Assembly (NCBI RefSeq): GCF_014653945.1
Contig: NZ_BNAU01000010.1
Coordinates: forward strand, 62,001-126,000
Source of the DNA: Amycolatopsis deserti
Lineage (GTDB): Bacteria; Actinomycetota; Actinomycetes; Mycobacteriales; Pseudonocardiaceae
Reading direction: 5' to 3'
Length of the DNA: 64,000 nt
Position numbers and translations under genes: made by a program. The notes beneath the pieces are model-generated. The model was not told where the DNA came from and did no database searches. It saw only the letters and a list, made by a program, of their open reading frames with translations. Within the stretch, counting starts at the first letter, position 1, and the number at the start of each line of letters is the position of its first letter. Below are positions 1 to 8,859 of this stretch, piece after piece.

Positions 1-1950
1 CGTGGTCGGCGCCAGGCCCGGCGTCGGCACCCCGCAGTGCGGGAACCAGCAGTCGAACGTCACGGTGCGCGACGCGTGCGCGCTGCCCAGCGTCGCCGAC
101 ACCGTCACGGTCCGGGACTCCTTCTTCGGCCCGTCCAGCTCGAACCACAGCCGCAGGTGCTCGCCCGGCTCCAGCGCGTTCAGGCTGGTGCAGGTCGTCG
201 TCGGGCCGCTGTCGCACGCCGCCCGGAAGTTGCCCAGGATCAGCCGCGCCTCGTCGTCGATCGACAGGGTGACCGGCTTGGTGTTCGGGCCGGTGTTGAC
301 AACGTCGACGGACATCCAGGCGGAATGCCCCCAGGCGGGCTGGCCGCTCCACACGGCCTTCGCCTCGAGCGTCAGCTGGTCCGGCGCCTCGGCCACCGAC
401 ACCGGCACGCTGACCGACACCCGCACGTTCGACCCGGCGTTCACCGAACCGGTGATCTGGCCGGACGCCGCACCCTGGTCCGCCTTGAGCAGGAACGTCA
501 GCACCGCGCTCTCACCCGGCTGCAGCCCGCGCGGCGTGGTGCAGGTGACCGTGCCCTCGCCCGGTGGACAGGCGACCAGCAGCGGCCCGGACGCGGCCTG
601 CGTGCCGAACCCGCCGACGCCGCCACCGCCGCCGCCCGCGGGCACCACCCGGATGCCGGGCGGCAGGTTCAACGTCGCCGCGACCGGCTCGGACACCGAC
701 CCGCCGCTGTTGCGCACCGTGATCGGCAGGGCGACCGGGTCCCCGCCCGGTTCCAGTTCGAGCGCCGACGTCGGGCCCTCGGCGGTGATGTTCGCGGGCG
801 CGCCGGGCGCCGGCGGCGGCGGTGCCGGCGCCGGCGCCGGCGCCGGTGGCACGACGGGTGCGGGCGCCGGCACGACGGCCGGAGCCGGCGGCGGCGCGGC
901 AGGGGGAGCGGCGGGCGGGGCCGGGGGCTGCGCGGGCGCCACCGCCGGCGGTGGCGCCGGAGCCGACGCGGCCGCCGGGATCTCCTGCGTGCCGCCACCC
1001 GCGGCCAGCGCGGCGGCGACCGCGGCCGCCACCGCCGTCCCGGCGACGCCGACCCCGACGAACTGCCGCGGCCCGGCGGCGGCGACCGAAGCCGCGCCAC
1101 CCGCGGACCCGGCCGCGGCACCGGCGGTCGCCACCGTCGCGGCCGTCGCCTTGCCCGCGGTCGCGAGGTAGCCCAGCGCCGCGCCGCCCAGCACGATCGG
1201 CGCGATGATCGCCCGCAGCGCGCCGTTGACCTCGGCCAGCTCGGCGGCCAGCGCGCGGCAGTCCGCGCACTCGTCCAGGTGCGCCTCGACCTGGGCGCGT
1301 TCCCGCTTGGACAGACCGTCGCGGGTCCACGCGCCCAGCCGGTCGGCGCACGCGCGGCACTTGTCGGCGGACGTCTCGGCCAGGTGCACCTGCAGGTAGG
1401 CCTGCCGCAGACCCTCCCGGGCCCGGTAGGCGAGCGCGGACACGCCGTTTGGCGTCAGGCCGAGCAGCGGCGCGACCTCGGCCGGGCTCTGCTGCTCGAT
1501 CTCGGTGTGCCACAGCACCGCCTGCCAGCGCTCCGGCAGCGACGCGAACGCCTTCGCCGCCATCGTCCGCTCCAGCCCGGCCAGCGCGGTGTCGGAGAAC
1601 TGCACGGTCAGCGCCTCCGCGCCGACCGTGGTCATGTCCTCGTTGAGGTCGACGCGCTTGTCCTTGCGGGTCTTGTCGTAGGCGGTGTGCCGCAGCGCGG
1701 TGAGCAGGTACGCGCGGAAGGCGCTGTCCGGGCCCTTGCCCGCGCGCAGCGTGTCGAGGACCTTGGCGAACGCGTCGGAGACCAGGTCGTCGGCCTCGGC
1801 CGTGGACCGGGCGAGCTGGCGCGCCAGGTTGTAGGCGGCGCTGACGTGCCGTTCGTAGAGCGTGCCGTAGGCAGCCAGGGTGCCGGTGCGGACGTCGGTG
1901 ATCAACTCCGCGTCGCTCTTGCCCTCGAAATCGGCCGAAAGGGTGGACAC
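1..1950 (-). CDS. ECF sigma factor fused to anti-sigma zinc finger, membrane anchor and extracytoplasmic domain (3' end outside window)
   Basis: The minus-strand frame is open from GTG at 1950 to the window edge (650 codons, no stop). The start is fixed by AAGGAG five bases upstream. In order: sigma-70 region 2 (about residues 10-100, with SAAYNLARQLARS and a YDKTRKDKR end), region 4 (about 130-190, LTPNGVSALAYRAREGLR), a zinc anti-sigma motif with H224-x3-C-x2-C (HLDECADC, preceded by CRAC), hydrophobic stretches at about 248-267 and 295-316, an Ala/Pro-rich linker about 317-385, then Thr/Ser/Val-rich beta-type sequence with paired cysteines. Known families: ECF sigma factors with a fused C-terminal anti-sigma-like extension occur in Actinobacteria (ECF52-like groups). 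Inference: a membrane-tethered sigma factor controlled in cis. If both hydrophobic stretches crossed the membrane the C-terminus would be inside, so only one is likely to span. The C-terminal end is not in the window. Confidence 0.85.
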   Translation of the reverse strand, partial: MSTLSADFEGKSDAELITDVRTGTLAAYGTLYERHVSAAYNLARQLARSTAEADDLVSDAFAKVLDTLRAGKGPDSAFRAYLLTALRHTAYDKTRKDKRVDLNEDMTTVGAEALTVQFSDTALAGLERTMAAKAFASLPERWQAVLWHTEIEQQSPAEVAPLLGLTPNGVSALAYRAREGLRQAYLQVHLAETSADKCRACADRLGAWTRDGLSKRERAQVEAHLDECADCRALAAELAEVNGALRAIIAPIVLGGAALGYLATAGKATAATVATAGAAAGSAGGAASVAAAGPRQFVGVGVAGTAVAAAVAAALAAGGGTQEIPAAASAPAPPPAVAPAQPPAPPAAPPAAPPPAPAVVPAPAPVVPPAPAPAPAPPPPAPGAPANITAEGPTSALELEPGGDPVALPITVRNSGGSVSEPVAATLNLPPGIRVVPAGGGGGGVGGFGTQAASGPLLVACPPGEGTVTCTTPRGLQPGESAVLTFLLKADQGAASGQITGSVNAGSNVRVSVSVPVSVAEAPDQLTLEAKAVWSGQPAWGHSAWMSVDVVNTGPNTKPVTLSIDDEARLILGNFRAACDSGPTTTCTSLNALEPGEHLRLWFELDGPKKESRTVTVSATLGSAHASRTVTFDCWFPHCGVPTPGLAPTT

Positions 1951-2112
1951 CGCTCTCCTTCATCCCCAGTGCTGCGCGCGATCAGTGTGACTGACCGGCC
2001 CCGGCACGTCACGCCACACCTCGCACTGTTGACCCGCACGGTGTAATTCCGTCACGGCGCGCCGCTTCGATCGTCACATCACCGGAACAGCGGTCGCGGG
2101 ACGAGAGGACGG

Positions 2113-2940
2113 TTGCCAGTGGACGTGCCGGCCATGGGGTTGCGGCTCGAACCGGAGCCCGGCGGCGGCGGATCGCTGCGGGAGCTGCGGGCGCGCTGGC
2201 AGGCCGCGAGCCTGGCCGCGGGATGGCGTTTCCCCAGCGACTGGGCGCTTCCCGAGGTCGACACGGTGTGCGCGGCCGTGTTGCGCAAGGGCTCCGCGGA
2301 GATCCCCATCGCGGCTCTGGCAAGGGCGCGGGCCGCGGCGGGCGCCGGGCTCGGTGAGACCCTCACCGATCTGGCGGCGTTGCACGCCGTAATCACCCCG
2401 CCGGGGGACTCAGGCGGTCTGGTGAGCCCGGACGTGGACGCCCTGCCGTCCCGGCTACTGCGGGTGGCCGCGCTGGCGTGGGCCGACGTCGCGATGGACA
2501 AGCTCGCCACCGCCGAGGTCATCGACCCGCTGACCGGCCTGCCGACGGCGTCGTACCTGCGCACCCGGCTGCGCGAGCTGTACCGCCGGCCCGGGCACCA
2601 GGTGTCCGAAGACCACACCCTGCTCGTCGTCTCGGTCGACCTGTCCGGCGTCAGCGGCTGGCCGCGGCTCACCGCGATGATCCTGATCGCCGAGGCGCTG
2701 CGGGCGGTGTTCGACGGCGGCGAGAGCATCGCCTCGCTCGGCCCGTCCACGGTCGCCGCCGCGGTCCCGCGCGACGGCCGCATCGCCGCGAAGGCCGTGA
2801 TGCTGCGACGCGAGCTGCACGAGCGGCTGTCGGTCGACGACCAGCTGGAATCGGTCGGCCCACCGAAGATCAAGCTGATCCGGCTGCCCGCCACCCACGA
2901 GTCCGCGTGCGACCTGCTGCAGCGACTCGCACGAACCTGA
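2113..2940 (+). CDS. Degenerate GGDEF-domain protein
   Basis: This 275-residue protein is divergent from the sigma-fusion gene across about 160 bp. Residues about 135-165 contain DPLTGLPTASYLRTRL, which matches the conserved entry of GGDEF (diguanylate cyclase) domains. The signature loop aligns as SLGPSTVAAAVPRD where an active enzyme has R-x-GGDEF, so the catalytic residues are missing. It is unlikely to make cyclic di-GMP and may sense or scaffold instead. The N-terminal 130 residues are helical and unrecognised. The start is TTG at 2113 after GAGAGG; a GTG six bases later is an alternative. Confidence 0.7.
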   Translation: MPVDVPAMGLRLEPEPGGGGSLRELRARWQAASLAAGWRFPSDWALPEVDTVCAAVLRKGSAEIPIAALARARAAAGAGLGETLTDLAALHAVITPPGDSGGLVSPDVDALPSRLLRVAALAWADVAMDKLATAEVIDPLTGLPTASYLRTRLRELYRRPGHQVSEDHTLLVVSVDLSGVSGWPRLTAMILIAEALRAVFDGGESIASLGPSTVAAAVPRDGRIAAKAVMLRRELHERLSVDDQLESVGPPKIKLIRLPATHESACDLLQRLART

Positions 2941-3039
2941 CCCTCCCGCCCGCCAGCCCTCCGCCACCCTCAACGGAGGCGCTTCGCGCCGCGGCACCCT
3001 CCCCGAGACTCACTACCCGTTTCGTGATTTCCTGAAAGG

Positions 3040-4371
3040 GTGACCCAGTCAGTGCCCGCCACCGGCGGCGAGCCGCTCGGCGAGCCGGCGCACCCGCGCC
3101 TGGCCCTGCGGACCTCGCTCGCCCGGTTGTCGGTGCGGCCGCGTTCGATCCTGCTGCTGTCGCTGGTCCCGCTGCTCGCGCTGGTGTTCGGCATCGTCGG
3201 CTGGTTGCTCGACTGGCGGCTCGGCGTGGACAGCGCGGTGTACCGGGCGGGGGCGATCACCCTCCTGCACGGCGATCCGCTCTACGACGCGAACACCCTG
3301 CCGCCGGAGCCGTGGTGGGCGCTGCTGCCGTTCACCTACCCGCCGACGGCCGCGCTGCTGTTCGTGCCGCTGGCGATCCTGCCGGTCCAGATCGCCTGGG
3401 GCGTGCTGACCGCGATCTCGGTGCTGGCGATGGCCCTGGTCATCCGGGTGGCGATCGGCTCGCTGCCGACCCCGCCCGCCGTGCGCCGCTGGTGGTCCTC
3501 CCCGGCCCGCGCGACGCTGCTGTTCTCCCTGGTCATGCTCGGCCTGGAGCCGGTGTGGCGGACGATCTTCCTCGGCCAGATCAACCTGATCCTGATGGCC
3601 GTCGTGGTGCTCGACGTCCTGGTCGTCACCACGCGCGGCACCCGCTGGGGCGGGGTGCTGGTCGGCATCGCCTCGGCGGTGAAGCTGACGCCGCTGGTGT
3701 TCGTGGCGCACCTGTTCCTCACCGGCCGCCGCCGCGAGGCCTTCCGCGCGTTCGGCGTGTTCCTCGGCCTGCAGCTGCTGATGCTGGCGCTGATCCCGGG
3801 CGACACGATCCGCTACTGGACCAAGACCATCTCCGACACCGGCCGCATCGGCCCGGTGCACTGGGCGGGCAACCAGTCGCTCAACGGCCTGATGAACCGG
3901 CTCACCGACCTCGCCCCGTGGGCCTCGAAGGCCGCGCTGGGCGTCGCCGCGCTGCTGGCGATCCCGGCCGTGTGGCTGATGCTGCGCTTCCACCGCCGCG
4001 GGCAGGCGCTGGCCGCCCTGCTGGTCACCGCTTTCTTCGGGCTGCTGGCCTCGCCGATCTCGTGGTCGCACCACTGGGTGTGGGCGGTGCCGCTGCTCGT
4101 GCTGCTGGTGTCGCGGCTGCCGCAGACCACGCTCGCCACCGCGTGGAAGCGCTGGGTCGGCACCGGGGCGGTGGTCGCGGTGTTCATCAGCTGCGTGCTG
4201 CTGGCGCTGCCCAACGGGCGCAACATCGAACTGCACTGGAAGTTCTGGCAGACCGTGCTGGGCAACGCCTACATCCTCACGCCACTGGTGCTGACCGTGG
4301 TGCTGGTGACGCGCTGGGCACTGCAGCGCCGGCGGGAGCGGGCGCGTGACGACGTTACGGTCGCGGGCTGA
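3040..4371 (+). CDS. GT87-family polyprenyl-phosphate sugar-dependent glycosyltransferase (DUF2029), copy 1
   Basis: This 443-residue polytopic membrane protein has about ten hydrophobic helices from residue 35 onward. The first extracytoplasmic loop carries GVDSAVYRAG with the acidic residue expected of GT-C enzymes. YPPTAALLFVPL and LGQINLIL are typical of GT87/DUF2029 mannosyltransferases such as the mycobacterial PimE and Rv2181 families. These enzymes transfer a sugar, often mannose, from polyprenyl phosphate outside the membrane. The last 26 bases overlap the next gene, a paralogue, which indicates one operon. GTG at 3040 overlaps its AAAGGG; GTG at 3052 has better spacing. The exact acceptor is unknown. 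Confidence 0.82.
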   Translation: MTQSVPATGGEPLGEPAHPRLALRTSLARLSVRPRSILLLSLVPLLALVFGIVGWLLDWRLGVDSAVYRAGAITLLHGDPLYDANTLPPEPWWALLPFTYPPTAALLFVPLAILPVQIAWGVLTAISVLAMALVIRVAIGSLPTPPAVRRWWSSPARATLLFSLVMLGLEPVWRTIFLGQINLILMAVVVLDVLVVTTRGTRWGGVLVGIASAVKLTPLVFVAHLFLTGRRREAFRAFGVFLGLQLLMLALIPGDTIRYWTKTISDTGRIGPVHWAGNQSLNGLMNRLTDLAPWASKAALGVAALLAIPAVWLMLRFHRRGQALAALLVTAFFGLLASPISWSHHWVWAVPLLVLLVSRLPQTTLATAWKRWVGTGAVVAVFISCVLLALPNGRNIELHWKFWQTVLGNAYILTPLVLTVVLVTRWALQRRRERARDDVTVAG

Positions 4372-5491
4372 GCCCGCGCTGGTCGGCGCCCTCGTCCTGG
4401 GCGCGCTCGCGGTCGGCGTGGCCGGCTGGCTCGCGGGCTGGCAGCTCGGTGCGGACAGCGCCGTCTACCGCGCCGGCGCGCTGACCTTCCTGCACGGCGA
4501 CGCGGTCTACACGCCGGAGCGGCTGACCACACTGCCGTCCTGGGTGTCGCTGCCGTTCACCTACCCGCCGGCCGCGGCGCTGCTGTTCGTCCCGCTGACC
4601 GCGCTGCCCAGCGGACTGACCTGGGGCGTGCTGGCCGCGGCGTCGGTGCTGTGCCTGGCCGTGGTGATCCGGGTGAGCGGGCGGTTCCGCGGCTGGGCGG
4701 TCGCCGGGCTGACGGTGGCGGCGCTGGGGCTGGAGCCGGTCTGGAAGACGATCTTCCTCGGCCAGATCAACCTGGTGCTGCTCGCGCTGGTCGTGGTCGA
4801 CGTGCTGGTCCTGGCCGGCTCGCGCTGGTCGGGCGTGCTGATCGGGGTCGCGGCCGCGGTTAAGCTGACGCCGCTGATCTTCGTGGCGCACCTGTTCGTC
4901 ACCGGGCGCTGGCGGGACGGGCTGCGCGCGCTGGGCACGTTCGCCGGGCTCCAGGTCGTGATGTTCGCGTTGATGCCCGGCGACGCCGCGCGCTACTGGG
5001 CCGAGGCGGCGTTCGACCCGCACCGCGTGGGCGGGGTGTCCTGGATCTTCAACCAGTCGCTCGGCGGGCTGGTCAACCGGCTCTCGCACGAGGCGTCCTG
5101 GTCGACGGCGGTCGCGCTGGGTGTCGGGGCGGTGCTCGCGGTGCCGGCGGTGTGGCTGGTCCGGCGGCTGCACCGGCGCGGCGAGACGCTGGCCGCGTTG
5201 CTGGTGACGGCGTTCTTCGGGCTGCTGGTCTCGCCGGTGTCCTGGTCGCACCACTGGGTGTGGGCGGTGCCGCTGATCGTGCTGCTCGCGTCGAAGGCGC
5301 GCTGGGCTTGGGCGGGCCTGGTGACGGTGTTCTTCGACAGCTGTGTGGTGATGCTGGTGCCCAACGGCGGGGACACCGAGTTCGGCTGGGGGCCGGAGCT
5401 GTTCGTGCCGGGCAACGCGTACGTGCTGGCCGCGGCGCTGGGAATCCTCGGGCTGGCGGCCCGTGAGCTGCGTCTCCCAGTAATCTCATAG
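4346..5491 (+). CDS. GT87-family glycosyltransferase (DUF2029), copy 2
   Basis: A 381-residue paralogue of the preceding gene with the same landmarks: GADSAVYRAGALTFLHGD near the N-terminus, YPPAAALLFVPL, LGQINLVLLALVVVDV, and SWSHHWVWAVPL near the C-terminus. It lacks the roughly 30-residue cytoplasmic N-terminal extension of copy 1. It begins with GTG inside the end of copy 1 (26-base overlap), so translation is likely coupled. Tandem duplication followed by divergence is the simplest explanation. Its stop lies only five bases before purK, so purine genes may be read from the same transcript. Confidence 0.82.
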   Translation: MTTLRSRAEPALVGALVLGALAVGVAGWLAGWQLGADSAVYRAGALTFLHGDAVYTPERLTTLPSWVSLPFTYPPAAALLFVPLTALPSGLTWGVLAAASVLCLAVVIRVSGRFRGWAVAGLTVAALGLEPVWKTIFLGQINLVLLALVVVDVLVLAGSRWSGVLIGVAAAVKLTPLIFVAHLFVTGRWRDGLRALGTFAGLQVVMFALMPGDAARYWAEAAFDPHRVGGVSWIFNQSLGGLVNRLSHEASWSTAVALGVGAVLAVPAVWLVRRLHRRGETLAALLVTAFFGLLVSPVSWSHHWVWAVPLIVLLASKARWAWAGLVTVFFDSCVVMLVPNGGDTEFGWGPELFVPGNAYVLAAALGILGLAARELRLPVIS

Positions 5492-5496
5492 CCGTT

Positions 5497-6678
5497 ATGG
5501 ACAAGCGCACAGGTCTCCCGATCGTCGGGATGGTGGGCGGCGGCCAGCTCGCCCGGATGACACATCAGGCCGCGATTTCGCTGGGACAGTCGCTGCGGGT
5601 CCTCGCGCTCGACGAGAACGACGCGGCCGGGCTGGTGGCCGGGCAGGTCCAGATCGGGCACCACACCGACCTGGACGCGCTGCGCGAGTTCGCCAAGACG
5701 GTCGACGTGGTGACCTTCGACCACGAGCACGTCCCGTGGGAGCACCTGTTCGCGCTGGTCAACGAGGGCTTCACGGTCCGCCCCGGCCCGGACGCGCTGG
5801 CCTTCGCCCAGAACAAGCTGGTGATGCGCGACCACCTGTCCGCGCTCGGCTTCCCGTGCCCGCCGTACGCCGAGGTGTCCGAAGTGGAGGACATCCTCAA
5901 GTTCGGCGCCGAGCACGGCTGGCCGGTCGTGCTGAAGGCCGCCACCGGCGGCTACGACGGCCGTGGCGTGTGGATGGTCGAGTCCGACGCCGAGGCCCGG
6001 ACGCTGGTGCCCGAGCTGCTCGCCGCCGGCACCGAGCTGCTGGTCGAACAGCGCGTGGCGATGAAGCGGGAGCTGTCCGCGCTGGTCGCGCGCTCGCCGT
6101 TCGGGCAGGGCGCGGCCTGGCCGGTCGTGGAGACCGTGCAGGAGAACGGCATCAACACCGAGGTCCTGGCGCCCGCGCCGGGCCTGACCTCGCGCCAGGT
6201 GCACGAGGCGCAGGAGCTGGCGCTGCGGCTGGCCGACGAGCTCAACGTGGTCGGCATCCTGGCGGTCGAGCTGTTCGAAACCGACGGTGGCCTGCTGATC
6301 AACGAGCTCGCGATGCGCCCGCACAACTCCGGCCACTGGACCATGGACGGCTCGGCGACCTCGCAGTTCGAGCAGCACGTGCGTGCGGTCCTGGACTACC
6401 CGCTGGGCGTGACCGACCTGATCGCGCCGACCGTGATGGCCAACGTGCTCGGCGCCCCGGAGACGCCTCAGATGGCGCCCGATGAGCGGCTGCACCACCT
6501 GTTCGCGCGCTTCCCGGACGCCCGCGTGCACCTCTACGGCAAGGGCGAGCGGCCCGGCCGCAAGCTCGGGCACGTCAACTTCGTCGGCGGCGACCTGGAG
6601 AACCTGCGCACCCGCGCCAAGCTGGCCGCGCACTGGCTGTCGCACGCCGAATGGCCCGACGGCTACGACATCCACTGA
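5497..6678 (+). CDS. purK: N5-carboxyaminoimidazole ribonucleotide synthase PurK
   Basis: PurK uses ATP and bicarbonate to carboxylate AIR to N5-CAIR in purine synthesis. The 393-residue length is normal. It has the N-terminal fold [14 protein letters not shown] (residues 8-21), the ATP-grasp core (about 110-300) with [13 protein letters not shown], and the metal/ATP-binding [14 protein letters not shown] near residue 267. ATG at 5497 follows the GT87 gene by five bases. purE follows after an 11-base gap, the usual pairing. Confidence 0.97.
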   Translation: MDKRTGLPIVGMVGGGQLARMTHQAAISLGQSLRVLALDENDAAGLVAGQVQIGHHTDLDALREFAKTVDVVTFDHEHVPWEHLFALVNEGFTVRPGPDALAFAQNKLVMRDHLSALGFPCPPYAEVSEVEDILKFGAEHGWPVVLKAATGGYDGRGVWMVESDAEARTLVPELLAAGTELLVEQRVAMKRELSALVARSPFGQGAAWPVVETVQENGINTEVLAPAPGLTSRQVHEAQELALRLADELNVVGILAVELFETDGGLLINELAMRPHNSGHWTMDGSATSQFEQHVRAVLDYPLGVTDLIAPTVMANVLGAPETPQMAPDERLHHLFARFPDARVHLYGKGERPGRKLGHVNFVGGDLENLRTRAKLAAHWLSHAEWPDGYDIH

Positions 6679-6689
6679 GAGGAGCACGC

Positions 6690-7184
6690 GTGACCGACGT
6701 CGGCGTGATCATGGGCAGCGACTCCGACTGGCCCGTGCTCGAAGCGGCCGGGACGGCGCTGGACGAGTTCGGCGTGTCCTACGAGGTCGGCGTGTACTCC
6801 GCGCACCGGACGCCGCAGCGGATGCTCGACTACGCCCGCACCGCGGCCGACCGCGGCATCAAGGTGATCATCGCCGGCGCCGGGGGAGCCGCGCACCTGC
6901 CCGGCATGGTCGCCTCGGCGACGGTGCTGCCGGTGATCGGCGTGCCGGTCCCGCTGAAGTACCTGGACGGGATGGACTCGCTGCTGTCCATCGTGCAGAT
7001 GCCGGCGGGGGTCCCGGTGGCGACGGTGTCGATCGGCGGCGCCCGCAACGCCGGGCTGCTGGCCGTGCGGATCCTGGCCGCGCAGGACCCGGCGCTGCGG
7101 GAGAAGATGGCCGCCTTCCAGGCCGATCTGGAGCAGTTGGTGCTCGACAAGGACGCCAAGCTCCAGGAGAAGCTCGAGTCCTAG
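6690..7184 (+). CDS. purE: N5-carboxyaminoimidazole ribonucleotide mutase PurE (class I)
   Basis: PurE converts N5-CAIR to CAIR, the step after PurK. The 164-residue protein starts at GTG 6690, preceded by GAGAGGA. It begins [16 protein letters not shown] with the class I substrate loop MGSDSDW, then SAHRTPQRM and the glycine-rich [11 protein letters not shown]. An earlier in-frame start at 6651 would overlap purK by 28 bases and has no ribosome site. Its stop codon shares three bases with the stop remnant of the convergent cutinase pseudogene. Confidence 0.97.
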   Translation: MTDVGVIMGSDSDWPVLEAAGTALDEFGVSYEVGVYSAHRTPQRMLDYARTAADRGIKVIIAGAGGAAHLPGMVASATVLPVIGVPVPLKYLDGMDSLLSIVQMPAGVPVATVSIGGARNAGLLAVRILAAQDPALREKMAAFQADLEQLVLDKDAKLQEKLES

Positions 7185-7744
7185 CTCGCGGTGTACTGCT
7201 TCGCGATGAAGGCCGCGGCCGCGTCGACGGCCAGACCATCCCTGCGGAGCTGGCGCCGCGGGTGGTCGCGGTGATCGCGTTCGGCAACCCACTCGGCCTG
7301 TACGGGCAGACGATCAAGACGGCCAGCCCGACCTACCGGTGCCCAGGTAGGTCCGGATGCCGATCGCGATGTCGGTGACGCTCGCGCCCTGCGAGTAGCC
7401 GCCGATCGCGAACTTGGTGCCCGGGCAGGCGGCCGCGGTGGACTTGATGTGGTTGCTCATGTCGGTGCGCCCGGGCCGGCGCTGGTCTGGTCGTAGCTCG
7501 CGGCGTAGTCGACCGCGTAGGACGACACCGAGGCGGACGGCAGCGCGGACTTCACGTCGGACACCAGCGGCGTGCCGGTGATGCCGAGGCCGGGCGCCTC
7601 GCCGCTGCCCCGGGCGAACACGACCTCGAGGTCCGAGCAGGCGGCGGCGTCGGCGGTGGCGGTGCCGGCCAGTGCGAGGACGGCGCAGGCGAGCAGGGTC
7701 AGGTTCCGGAGCTGGTGTGGACCATTCACCGAGTGTCCCGCCAT
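7181..7744 (-). pseudogene. Cutinase-family serine esterase, disrupted by frameshift, internal inversion and deletion
   Basis: The pieces of a secreted cutinase lie in order but not in one frame. From ATG 7744: a signal peptide (LLACAVLALAGTATADAA) and the N-terminal domain (VVFARGSGEAPG) run to a stop at about 7457. One missing base near 7466 shifts the next part, which carries the nucleophile motif GGYSQGAS and ends at IRTYLGTG. The following block (AELAPRVVAVIAFGNPLGLYG) is encoded on the opposite strand at about 7226-7345. The last 15 codons ([12 protein letters not shown], stop 7181-7183) return to the minus strand. The region that should hold the catalytic Asp and His is missing. No functional product is expected. 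Confidence 0.85.
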
Positions 7745-7824
7745 CGTGTTGCCCGGGCATCGGTGAAATCACCAGTGTCGGTGAACTCCGGCTCGATCCG
7801 GTGCGCCTCGGGTACCCGGCGATC

Positions 7825-8859
7825 ATGGAGTTCTCGCGCCGCTCGCTGGGCATGTTCGCCGCCTCCGCCGGGTTCGTCCGGGCCGAGCCGCCCGCGGCGC
7901 GGGCGCCCGTCGGGCTGGTGCTCTCGCACGAGCAGTTCCCGACCGCCCGGCTGCTGGACTTCGCACGGCAGGCGGAGGCGGCGGGCTTTTCGTTCGTCTG
8001 GGCCAGCGACCACCTGCAGCCGTGGCAGGACAACCAGGGGCACTCCATGTTCCCGTGGCTCACGCTCGCCCTGGTCGGCGAGCGCACGCGGCGCGTCACC
8101 TTCGGCTCCGGCGTGACCTGCCCGAGCTACCGGCACCACCCGGCCGAGGTGGCGCAAGCGTTTGCCTCCCTCGAACTGCTCACCCCGGGGCGGACGTTCC
8201 TCGGTCTCGGCACCGGTGAGGCGGTCAACGAGCAGGCGGGCACCGGCCAATACGGCCGGTACGCCGAGCGGCACGACCGGCTCGTCGAGGCGATCGAGCT
8301 GATCCGGCGGCTGTGGACGGGGGAGCGGGTCACCTTCCGCGGCCGGTTCTTCACCACCGACCAGCTCAAGCTGTACGACCTGCCGTCGAAGCCGCCGCCG
8401 GTGTACGTGGCCGCGCAGGGGCCGAAGAGCGCACGGCTGGCCGGCCGCTACGGCGACGGCTGGATCACGCAGGCCGGGGCGTCCCTCGACCCGGCGTTGC
8501 GGGACGCCTTCGCCGCGGGGGCGCGCGAGGCGGGGAAGAACCCGGACGCGATGCCGAAGTGGGCCGAGCTGTTCGCGGTCGTCGGCGACCAGCGGGAGAT
8601 CGACCTGGCGGCGCAGCGGTGGCGGTTCACGGCCAAGCCGGCCGATCTGCCCAACCCGGTTGCCATCCAGGAGGCCGCGCAGGCCACGCCGCTGGCCGAG
8701 GTGGCGGGCCGCTGGACGGTGGGCACGGATCCGGCGGTGCACGTCGCGGCGGTGCGCAAGCTGCTCGACGCGGGTGTGACGCCGTTCCTGCACTTCCCGC
8801 AGGAGGACCCGGGCGTGGCGATCGAGTTCTACCGCGCCCGGGTCCTGCCGCTGCTCTAG
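7825..8859 (+). CDS. LLM-class F420-dependent oxidoreductase with probable Tat signal
   Basis: A 344-residue luciferase-like TIM-barrel protein. The start at ATG 7825 gives an N-terminus with twin arginines (FSRRSLGMFAASAGFV), a plausible Tat signal or anchor. It then has WASDHLQPW, VTFGSGVTCPSYRHHPAEVAQ and GTGEAVNEQ, the pattern of F420-dependent glucose-6-phosphate and hydroxymycolate dehydrogenases (Fgd1/Fgd2 group). Exported F420 oxidoreductases are known in mycobacteria (Fgd2/fHMAD). The substrate is not deducible. fbiA and fbiB in this window supply the cofactor. It is convergent with the acyl-CoA ligase, with a 4-base overlap of stop regions. Confidence 0.8.
   Translation: MEFSRRSLGMFAASAGFVRAEPPAARAPVGLVLSHEQFPTARLLDFARQAEAAGFSFVWASDHLQPWQDNQGHSMFPWLTLALVGERTRRVTFGSGVTCPSYRHHPAEVAQAFASLELLTPGRTFLGLGTGEAVNEQAGTGQYGRYAERHDRLVEAIELIRRLWTGERVTFRGRFFTTDQLKLYDLPSKPPPVYVAAQGPKSARLAGRYGDGWITQAGASLDPALRDAFAAGAREAGKNPDAMPKWAELFAVVGDQREIDLAAQRWRFTAKPADLPNPVAIQEAAQATPLAEVAGRWTVGTDPAVHVAAVRKLLDAGVTPFLHFPQEDPGVAIEFYRARVLPLL

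Noticed and set aside
2-1171. Plus-strand open frames with Gly/Ala and Arg runs at the left edge
   Set aside because: They are antisense to the sigma-fusion gene; the runs come from its Ala/Pro linker codons and are not a tandem repeat or a PE/PPE-like gene.
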